A stretch of DNA of 64,000 nt from a virus, in IMG/VR virus record IMGVR_UViG_3300009502_000036, positions 1-64,000 of that record, one strand, 5' to 3'. The translations under genes and the position numbers were made by a program. The notes under the pieces were generated by a model that ran no database searches, had not been told where the DNA came from, and saw only the letters and a list, made by a program, of their open reading frames with translations. Positions 23,896 to 30,418 of this stretch are shown here, piece by piece (the first letter of the stretch is position 1; each line of letters begins with the position of its first letter).

Positions 23896-24263
23896 ATGTC
23901 ATATACTATTTTTAAAATACTATCGCGATTGTTTTAAGAATAAAACCCGAAGACTGTTATTTTTGTGTTGGTACTAAAAAATATACACGAAGATTTCACG
24001 ATACCAACACAAAAATAACATTTATACATACAACAAAGGAACTAATATTTGAGGAGATGATGAATGCAGATGAGCTTAAACATTTATATTATCGTATTAA
24101 ACACGCGGTTTTACCGAAATCTTCAGAATACGTAAACTCATTTCATGAAAAACAATGGAGTTTTTTTAACAAATTAGATGAAACTGGCAATTGGATGCTT
24201 ATAGTTCCTTCTAATAAAGTCTTTAAAGATTTTTTAAACAAACCATATGCCAGTAGTTTATAA
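23896..24263 (+). pseudogene. KGTP/TTKDL family paralogue 11, frameshifted
   Basis: ATG 23896 opens 13 codons (SYTIFK...). After the A4 run near 23912 the credible frame reads NTIAIVLRIKPED, later FIHTTKELIF and TGNWMLIVPSN, ending at 24263. IFKNTIAIV aligns with VYKNTPAIV of paralogue 12, so the two are sister copies. An 18-bp inverted repeat lies inside it. Confidence 0.6.
23956..24019. repeat. 18-bp perfect inverted repeat inside a paralogue
   Basis: Arms 23956-23973 (GTTATTTTTGTGTTGGTA) and 24002-24019 are exact reverse complements with a 28-nt centre. A stem this long inside coding DNA is unusual; there is no U-tail after it. Confidence 0.85.
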
Positions 24264-24570
24264 AAACACACCAGCAATTGTGGTTCACAAACCACACATA
24301 GATTCAAATTTGTCTATAGAAAGTATTGAATATTGGATAGATGCTAAAATAATAAGCATGTTCACAACAAGGGATATTCATTTTAAAGAACAGGTTTTTT
24401 ATTTACCATTTTATATACGCAATAAGATATGTTATAAAATAGACAGTTCCATCAATATTTCCTACGCATTTCGAAACAAGGGAAAGACTTTTTTTAAACG
24501 TGAAGATGAAAACGGAATTTGGTTTCTTGTTGTTCCTTCAGATTATCAGTTATTGATGAGAATTGAGTAA
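24247..24570 (+). CDS. KGTP/TTKDL family paralogue 12
   Basis: 107 aa. VYKNTPAIVVHKP (4-16), FTTRDIHF and GIWFLVVPSDY. With paralogue 11 it forms a subgroup having KNTPAIV instead of KGTPGIAY and ending in VPS. It overlaps paralogue 11 by 17 nt. Confidence 0.75.
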   Translation: MPVVYKNTPAIVVHKPHIDSNLSIESIEYWIDAKIISMFTTRDIHFKEQVFYLPFYIRNKICYKIDSSINISYAFRNKGKTFFKREDENGIWFLVVPSDYQLLMRIE

Positions 24571-24608
24571 AAAGTTGTGAAAAATTTTTTATTTAAGTAA
24601 AAATGGTT

Positions 24609-24617
24609 ATATTATAC
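24609..24617 (+). promoter_or_regulatory. early/middle-type promoter motif
   Basis: TATATTATA followed by CTAGTTGAACAATTAAAC, 42 nt before the ATG at 24651. Together with the block at 12840 it is the best-conserved copy. Confidence 0.6.
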
Positions 24618-24650
24618 TAGTTGAACAATTAAACAAAACTAGGAGATTAT

Positions 24651-25640
24651 ATGAGAGGACGTACTGCAAAAGCCGCAATTTTAGCAGCAGAAAAATACAC
24701 AGAAGTTGGTGCTGCTAAAAGGGAAGTGAAGGTGCAAGCTCCAATTGTTCCAAAGAAAAGAATTAAAGGTCAGAAAGTAGTGATGGATGCAGAATATTTT
24801 GCACGTCTTGATCTAGAAGTTGAAGCACAACAGGAAGCTAGGAGAACTCGTACTGTAGTTGTTCCTAAGGAAGAAGATCCTAAAATAAAATTATCAAAAC
24901 AAATTACAAGTCTTCTTGGAGAACTCGACGAATTTGTAGACGAGGCTTTCGAAAAGAAAAATACTCCCAAATTCAATATCATCGCGTGGTTAAAAGAAAA
25001 AAACTTTGTAGACGATGAACACATTGAAGCTATTAAAAAGACGTATAGCAAACACCGCGCTGAACTTCAGGAAGCATATGATAAAGTATGCCCTCAGATG
25101 GTGGAAGGTTATTCCTTCCTCAATCCTACTCAAAAGAAAAAGATTTTAGATTTCTTTGATACTATTCTTAACGGATGCGATGATTTTCTTAACTTGCGTA
25201 GAAGGAAGAAAAGTATTGATAGAAAACCTCATTTTGCAAAGCCGTTAAGTGTTCAGAAGCAGGTGAAAACTCTAAAATATATGAAGGAAGCACCAGAATT
25301 TGGTGTTATTTCTATATCTCCGCAAGATATTGTTGGAGCAAAAACACTTTGGCTATTTAACACTGCATACAAACAACTTAGTTATTACCAAGCAACTGAT
25401 TATACAGGATTTAAAGTGAAAGGTTGTTCTCTTCTTAATTGGGATACAAAATCATCGAAAAGAAAATCTCTTAGGAAACCATTAGAAACTCTTAAAGCTG
25501 TTATGGGTGCAAATGGTAAAGAAATTCAGGATATTATGGACAAACTGACTACTAAAAGTGCAAGTGTTAATGGACGAATTAATGATAAGGTAATTATCCT
25601 TAAGGTTGGAAAAGAACTTATAAAAGGTCAACAGGTTTAA
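24651..25640 (+). CDS. conserved T4-like phage protein, unknown function
   Basis: 329 aa after a good ribosome-binding site (AGGAG). The N-terminal 90 residues are basic and Ala-rich, then helical. From about residue 195 basic segments (RRRKKSIDRKP) lead into a beta-rich C-terminal part with SISPQDIVGAKTLWLFNT and GFKVKGCSLLNWD. Similar proteins occur in marine T4-like phages. The many basic residues suggest nucleic-acid binding. Strong promoter motif upstream implies high expression. Confidence 0.65.
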   Translation: MRGRTAKAAILAAEKYTEVGAAKREVKVQAPIVPKKRIKGQKVVMDAEYFARLDLEVEAQQEARRTRTVVVPKEEDPKIKLSKQITSLLGELDEFVDEAFEKKNTPKFNIIAWLKEKNFVDDEHIEAIKKTYSKHRAELQEAYDKVCPQMVEGYSFLNPTQKKKILDFFDTILNGCDDFLNLRRRKKSIDRKPHFAKPLSVQKQVKTLKYMKEAPEFGVISISPQDIVGAKTLWLFNTAYKQLSYYQATDYTGFKVKGCSLLNWDTKSSKRKSLRKPLETLKAVMGANGKEIQDIMDKLTTKSASVNGRINDKVIILKVGKELIKGQQV

Positions 25641-25769
25641 TGCAGAAAAGCTTCAGAGAGTGACCCAGATGAATTATTATCTGTTATTTGATATAACATA
25701 TAGCAATGATTTTTAACTCTCTCTTTGAACGTTTTATTTGCTGAATGTAACTATTAACATCACAAAAGA

Positions 25770-26060
25770 ATGAAAGATATATTAGGAAAAGATTTAAATG
25801 TCGGTGATACCGTAATTATAATAGTACCAAATTATAGGGAATTAGCTAAAGGTATTATTATACGCTTCACAAAGCAGTATGTATTTGTACAATATGAGAC
25901 TCGACGGTATAAAGGTCAAATTTTAGAAATAAAACAAAGGCCTGATCAATTGGTAAAAATTATTGAATATGATGAAAACGTTGAATTGCTCTTAAAAAGA
26001 TATGGAACTCCTATGGTAATGCTTACATCGGGAGATAACAAATTGACTACAAAAAATTAA
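25770..26060 (+). CDS. hypothetical small barrel protein
   Basis: 96 aa. DLNVGDTVIIIVPNYRELAKGIIIRF and YVFVQYETR look like an SH3/KOW-type fold, common in small phage proteins. The 129 nt before it contain no gene and only a weak GAGAGT/ACTCTC pairing. Confidence 0.55.
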   Translation: MKDILGKDLNVGDTVIIIVPNYRELAKGIIIRFTKQYVFVQYETRRYKGQILEIKQRPDQLVKIIEYDENVELLLKRYGTPMVMLTSGDNKLTTKN

Positions 26061-26079
26061 TCTTTAAATTAGTTATATT

Positions 26080-26391
26080 ATGAATGAAGCAAAATTTACA
26101 CCTGGACCATGGAAATTTCGGCAGCATTCCGTCGATTCACAATATTTTGGCAATATAACAGGAACTTATGGAAAAACTCCCGAAGGATATACTTCTATAA
26201 GAACAGTTGCGTTGAATTTGAATCATGGAACAGAAGAAGAGAACATGGCAAATGCTAAATTAATAGAAGCAGCTCCTGTTATGTATAATGCTTTAAAGGA
26301 TATTAGAGATATTTTTGAATCGCATGGACAAGAAATGTTTAGTAATTCGGTTAGAGAAATAGATAAAGTTTTATTGCAAGCCCGAGGTTAA
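26080..26391 (+). CDS. conserved phage protein (TPGPW type)
   Basis: 103 aa. FTPGPWKF near the start and MANAKLIEAAPVMYNALKDI near the end are the two hallmarks of a very common phage/prophage family of unknown function. Complete length. Confidence 0.8.
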   Translation: MNEAKFTPGPWKFRQHSVDSQYFGNITGTYGKTPEGYTSIRTVALNLNHGTEEENMANAKLIEAAPVMYNALKDIRDIFESHGQEMFSNSVREIDKVLLQARG

Positions 26392-26393
26392 AA

Positions 26394-26477
26394 ATGATAA
26401 TAACTACTAACGTCTTTGTTGCAGCGCATGGTCTAATGATCATTTGTTTTGTATTGTTTTTGTGTATTAGAAAATAA
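26394..26477 (+). CDS. 27-aa membrane microprotein (putative)
   Basis: 27 aa, one hydrophobic segment over most of its length, ending in a basic IRK. Starts 2 nt after the previous stop. Could be a small membrane peptide or a chance frame. Confidence 0.35.
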   Translation: MIITTNVFVAAHGLMIICFVLFLCIRK

Positions 26478-26496
26478 GTTTAAAACCAAATAAACA

Positions 26497-26685
26497 ATGG
26501 AAACGAAATTTACCAAAGGTCCTTGGTCAATAAATCCTGAAATTAGATACTCTATTATATTTGCTATGGTTGCGGGCTCTACAGGATCTATAGGACTATT
26601 GCAATTTTTAATTTTATTATTTATTGTGAATGCGATTTCTATTATAAGTATTATAATAGGTATTAACACTGACAAAGAAATTTAA
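26497..26685 (+). CDS. TPGPW-like start fused to membrane segments
   Basis: 62 aa. It begins METKFTKGPWSINPE, copying the start of the gene at 26080, but then turns into a strongly hydrophobic region with two likely membrane helices. Looks like a partial duplication recombined onto another gene. Confidence 0.5.
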   Translation: METKFTKGPWSINPEIRYSIIFAMVAGSTGSIGLLQFLILLFIVNAISIISIIIGINTDKEI

Positions 26686-26695
26686 TTTCTATATT

Positions 26696-27265
26696 ATGAG
26701 TTATATTAAAATATCGACCGATAAAGTTTTAAATGCTTGTGATAAATATATAGCAGCTTGTGAAGAATCTGTTAAAATGTCACGTGAAATTTTAATAAAA
26801 TGGCAAATGAAATGGAGCATTTTTAATTTATTTCCAGCAAATAACGAAACTATTGCGCAACAAAGAGCCGAGAAAAGAGAAAGTTGGTATTGGGTTCTAA
26901 ATCATCAAAGTAAATCTTTACACATTATAGATAATGTAAAAATTCTTTGCAAATTATCTGAAAACGGTACTATAATGTTATCAAATGATGCTGTGGACAT
27001 TTTAGAACATTTTCTAGATGGATCTGTGGATCTCTTTAAATGTTTTGATAAAGAATCGATAACAGTTGAAGAACTATATAATCGCGCGTACGATGAAAAG
27101 ATAGCAAAACAACGTGATAGAATTAATAAGCTTGAAGAAGCTTTGTTGTCTATAGCAGAAGGTATAGACAATTTTCCTAAAACAAATATACTCCCAAGAA
27201 CAACTCTTATTTATAAGCTTATTCAATGGGATTTTGAAAACGAAAAATGGAAAGATGACGAATGA
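26696..27265 (+). CDS. hypothetical helical protein
   Basis: 189 aa, predominantly helical. ESWYWVLNHQSKSLHIIDN and the C-terminal ALLSIAEGIDNFPKTN are the most distinctive stretches. Overlaps the next gene by 4 nt. Unrecognised. Confidence 0.6.
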   Translation: MSYIKISTDKVLNACDKYIAACEESVKMSREILIKWQMKWSIFNLFPANNETIAQQRAEKRESWYWVLNHQSKSLHIIDNVKILCKLSENGTIMLSNDAVDILEHFLDGSVDLFKCFDKESITVEELYNRAYDEKIAKQRDRINKLEEALLSIAEGIDNFPKTNILPRTTLIYKLIQWDFENEKWKDDE

Positions 27266-27642
27266 GAACCTCACTTGAATTTAAATTTGAAAAAGAATTA
27301 GCAAACAATCACTTTAATGTTGAAGTTGGTTCTTTATGGGATTACGATAGATCGTTATGTAATTCATCTTATACAAATAGATTAAAGGTGGAAAGATTAG
27401 AAAAAACAAAGAATACTACACTCGTCTATTTTAAACAAAAAATGCCTTATTTGGCATATGACATATCTTATTTTGATGGAAAAACATTTAAGCCTCATGT
27501 TAAATTAGGTAATGGTGGGTGGGAGTGTTTAGAATGCGGTGATGAAATACAAAGAGCTAGAGATTGGAGAGACGAGTATTGTAATAATTGTGGAGCAGAA
27601 ATAGATTGGGAAAAAGTAATTCGCGAGCAAAAAGAAGATTGA
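27262..27642 (+). CDS. protein with C-terminal zinc ribbon
   Basis: 126 aa. The N-terminal 85 residues are beta-rich; WECLECGDEI and EYCNNCGAEI near the C-terminus form a CxxC-CxxC zinc ribbon. Coupled by ATGA to the previous gene and located just before rnh. Function unknown. Confidence 0.6.
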   Translation: MRTSLEFKFEKELANNHFNVEVGSLWDYDRSLCNSSYTNRLKVERLEKTKNTTLVYFKQKMPYLAYDISYFDGKTFKPHVKLGNGGWECLECGDEIQRARDWRDEYCNNCGAEIDWEKVIREQKED

Positions 27643-27670
27643 AAGCAAAAAATTTTAAAAATAAAAATAA

Positions 27671-28519
27671 GTGATTTTATTAGATAGTAGTCAGTTTTTC
27701 ATAGGGGCATTAATGTCTCAGTCTGTAAATGGTAAAGTAGAAGAGAATATTGTTAGACATATTCTACTAAATTCAATTCGTGAGAAAAGAGTTAAATTTC
27801 ATAAAGAATTTGGCGAGTTAGTTTTTTGTATAGACTCCAGACATTATTGGAGAAAAGACGTCTTTTCTCATTACAAATCACATAGAAAAGCTGGTAGAGA
27901 CAAGTCAACATTTGATTGGGAAGCAGGGTTTAAAGTTATAGAAATATTAAAAGCAGAACTAAGAGAAACATTTCCTTATAAAATAATAGAAGTTCATGGT
28001 GCAGAAAGTGATGATATTATAGCAACGTTAGTAAAAAACAATTTGCAAGAAAAAAATCTTATTCTTTCTTCAGATAAAGATTTTATACAGCTGCAAAAAT
28101 ATCCAAACGTTTTTCAATACGATTCTGTTAGAAAAAAATGGTTAAAAGATAAAAATCCTGAATTGTTTTTACGTGAGCATATAATTCGTGGAGATGCTAG
28201 CGATGGAGTTCCAAATATGTTATCTGCAGATGATGCTCTATCTAATCCAGAAAAAAAGCAAAAATCAATATTTAAAAAGAACTTAGATGTTTGGTTAAAA
28301 GATAGCGAAGAAGATTTTTACAATTCTTTATCAAATAAAGAACAATCAAATTATTCTAGAAATAAGATGATGATTGATTTGGATAAGATACCTTCAGAAA
28401 TTACAGAAAAGATACTTCAGGCGTACGCAGAGGAACCTTTGGGAAATAGGAATAAGATCCTTAATTACATGATAAAAAATAGACTGAGAGAATTAACAAA
28501 AATAATAACTGATTACTAA
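27671..28519 (+). CDS. rnh: T4 RNase H-like 5'-3' exonuclease
   Basis: 282 aa, GTG start. ILLDSSQFFIG and VFCIDSRHYWRK...YKSHRKAGR match the N-terminal half of T4 RNase H (FEN-1 family). VHGAESDDIIATLV and LSSDKDFIQLQ carry the metal-binding acidic residues, and the IIRGDASDGVPN helix-hairpin follows. T4 RNase H is 305 aa. It removes RNA primers and trims 5' ends of lagging-strand fragments. Its place upstream of gp33/59/32 parallels T4 gene order, with extra genes inserted. Confidence 0.93.
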   Translation: MILLDSSQFFIGALMSQSVNGKVEENIVRHILLNSIREKRVKFHKEFGELVFCIDSRHYWRKDVFSHYKSHRKAGRDKSTFDWEAGFKVIEILKAELRETFPYKIIEVHGAESDDIIATLVKNNLQEKNLILSSDKDFIQLQKYPNVFQYDSVRKKWLKDKNPELFLREHIIRGDASDGVPNMLSADDALSNPEKKQKSIFKKNLDVWLKDSEEDFYNSLSNKEQSNYSRNKMMIDLDKIPSEITEKILQAYAEEPLGNRNKILNYMIKNRLRELTKIITDY

Positions 28520-28520
28520 A

Positions 28521-28688
28521 ATGAAATGGATTAAATCTATATTAGTCGCGGCATCAATGCAATTTTTTTTACATTTTGTAGGAATTTACTTTTTTTCTAT
28601 AAACATTCCTCACGTGTTTATTGCTATAGTTATGGTATGTGGAATAATTTTTTCAAACATTGATAGATACATTTTTAAAGATGAATAA
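28521..28688 (+). CDS. small membrane protein
   Basis: 55 aa with two hydrophobic helices (about residues 5-26 and 31-46) and a charged C-terminus. It starts 1 nt after rnh ends and overlaps the Sel1 gene by 8 nt. Function unknown. Confidence 0.5.
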   Translation: MKWIKSILVAASMQFFLHFVGIYFFSINIPHVFIAIVMVCGIIFSNIDRYIFKDE

Positions 28689-29136
28689 AATGAAAAGTTT
28701 ATTGATATTTTTATCACTGTTTATTTTTAATATTGGAATTTGTTTTACTACAGATATTAAAAATAGCGCAGATGCAGGAGATTATGTATGCCAATTTATC
28801 GTTGGCAGAGCATATGAACAGGGTGATGGTGTAAGACAGAACTATGAGGAAGCTTTAAAGTGGTACGAGTTTTCTGCACATCAAGATTATGCTCCTGCTC
28901 AAAATAATCTTGGATCGCTATACGATAGAGGTTTGGGTACAGAAAAAAATTATCAGGAAGCTTTAAAATGGTATAGAAAAGCTGCTGATAATGATCAACC
29001 AAATGCGCAATATAATTTAGGAAGACTATATGAATATGGTCTTGGTGTAGATATAAATTGGAGAAAAGCTGCTTATTGGTATCAAAGGGCAAACGATCAG
29101 GGTATTCCACTTCTACCACATCAAATTAGAGATTAG
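28681..29136 (+). CDS. exported Sel1-repeat protein
   Basis: 151 aa from ATG 28681 (a second ATG at 28690 is possible). A basic start and hydrophobic core (about residues 5-22) form a signal peptide. Three Sel1-like repeats follow, each with the pattern A-x-x-x-LG-x-Y-x-x-G-x-G-V...A-x-x-WY-x-x-A. Sel1 proteins are helical scaffolds for protein contacts; an exported one probably acts in the periplasm. A phage copy suggests host-envelope modulation (inference). Confidence 0.8.
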   Translation: MNKMKSLLIFLSLFIFNIGICFTTDIKNSADAGDYVCQFIVGRAYEQGDGVRQNYEEALKWYEFSAHQDYAPAQNNLGSLYDRGLGTEKNYQEALKWYRKAADNDQPNAQYNLGRLYEYGLGVDINWRKAAYWYQRANDQGIPLLPHQIRD

Positions 29137-29263
29137 TAAAACCATTTATCTTTTAGAGTAATATTCTAATAATTTTATTAGTCTTGACCACCCTCTCCTC
29201 TCCCTAAAAACAAATCCATCCTCAAAAAAAATTTCCATTTCTAATAAAAGTTACTATATTTTA

Positions 29264-29271
29264 TATAAATA
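29264..29271 (+). promoter_or_regulatory. T4-type late promoter motif
   Basis: TATAAATA, 30 nt before the ATG at 29301, in a 164-nt gap. It matches the T4 late promoter consensus. Confidence 0.6.
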
Positions 29272-29300
29272 GATTTAATTATATAAAGTAATAACTTACA

Positions 29301-29825
29301 ATGGCATTAGATAATATTCTAGATAGTTTTGATGCAGGGACTGATTTTGGTTGGTCATTCGCATCTGATGCAGAAGTTAATGCAAAAACTTCAGAGTTGC
29401 AAAATAAACTACAAGAAACGAAAGAATCTTCAGACGATATCAAGACTCTTCAATTAGAGATAAATAAGATAGTAGAGCATCAGCAATCTATCGATTCTAT
29501 TCTTGAATCTAATACTAAGAGAATAGAGAAAAAATTAGATCAAATCCTTACTTTTACCACTGAAAAACTTCATGCTATGATAACGGAGCAGGGATCTTCG
29601 ATGGCAGAGTTATCTAGTTTGATATGTTCTTCTGGAAATGATGCATTAGAAGAAAAGTATGATGCGGCGCTTAAAGAAAAAATGAGAAAAATAGAACAGT
29701 TAATACTTCCATTTTTAAAGGGTCTTACAAAGGATCCTGATAAAGAATATATCCGCTGGGCAAATAGACTACCTTTCCTAGAAGCAAAAGCAAAAGAATT
29801 AATAGCAATAACAAGAGATAAATAA
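29301..29825 (+). CDS. conserved T4-like coiled-coil protein
   Basis: 174 aa. A central coiled coil (residues about 30-80) and a C-terminal DPDKEYIRWANRLPFLEAKAKEL, a tail that recurs in small proteins of marine T4-like phages. It is preceded by a late promoter motif and so may be a virion or packaging protein (inference). Confidence 0.6.
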   Translation: MALDNILDSFDAGTDFGWSFASDAEVNAKTSELQNKLQETKESSDDIKTLQLEINKIVEHQQSIDSILESNTKRIEKKLDQILTFTTEKLHAMITEQGSSMAELSSLICSSGNDALEEKYDAALKEKMRKIEQLILPFLKGLTKDPDKEYIRWANRLPFLEAKAKELIAITRDK

Positions 29826-29917
29826 ATTGTAAACCGCTTTATCTAGATTCTCTATACTCATAGAGAAAAATCTACAGTGTCGTATAATTCATCAAAAAAT
29901 ATAATTTTAAATAAATC

Positions 29918-30097
29918 ATGCCATTATACTACTACAATTGTCAAGATTGTGATTATCACTTTGAAAAAATATTACCAATAATAGAAAGAGATGAACCGCT
30001 TCATGTTCCATGTCCTAACTGTGAATCAAATCGCATCGTACGTGAAATAGGGGCAACTCCTAATTTTTGGAAATGTGAACTTCCAACAAAATCTTAA
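29918..30097 (+). CDS. FmdB-type zinc ribbon, copy A
   Basis: 59 aa. PLYYYNCQDCDYHFEKIL followed by CPNCESNRIVREI: CxxC...CxxC with the spacing of the FmdB family. It stands 9 nt before a longer relative at 30107, so the pair is a tandem duplication. FmdB proteins are presumed regulators; the role is unproven. Confidence 0.65.
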   Translation: MPLYYYNCQDCDYHFEKILPIIERDEPLHVPCPNCESNRIVREIGATPNFWKCELPTKS

Positions 30098-30106
30098 TAA
30101 AATTCC

Positions 30107-30367
30107 ATGCCAACATATCAATACAAATGTACTAAATGTGATTATGATGAAGAGATAAATGTGTTAATTGATGACAGAGATAAAATTACGTTAGAACCTT
30201 GTCCTAATTGTGGAGAAATTTCTGTAGAAAGAATCTTCGGTTCACCTATTATCAATCTAGGTTTTCGTGGTTCTACTATTCAAAGCAAAACCTCTGATGC
30301 TTGGAAAGATAAACTTAGAGAAATTAAGAAAAAGGCGGGACCTAAAGCAACCGGAATAGAAGTATGA
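30107..30367 (+). CDS. FmdB-type zinc ribbon, copy B
   Basis: 86 aa. MPTYQYKCTKCDYDEEI...LEPCPNCGEISVERIFG is the full FmdB signature (Y-x-Y-x-C-x2-C...C-P-x-C-G). The basic C-terminal 35 residues (KDKLREIKKKAG) are usual in phage members. A DNA-binding or regulatory role is inferred from the family. Confidence 0.8.
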   Translation: MPTYQYKCTKCDYDEEINVLIDDRDKITLEPCPNCGEISVERIFGSPIINLGFRGSTIQSKTSDAWKDKLREIKKKAGPKATGIEV

Positions 30368-30418
30368 AAAGAGAAATTCGTTTTATTTAGAGAATACAAA
30401 CATTATAAACCAAATTAC

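Noticed and set aside
25641-25769. Terminator after the 329-aa conserved protein
   Set aside because: GAGAGT and ACTCTC can pair but the loop is over 50 nt and there is no T-run.
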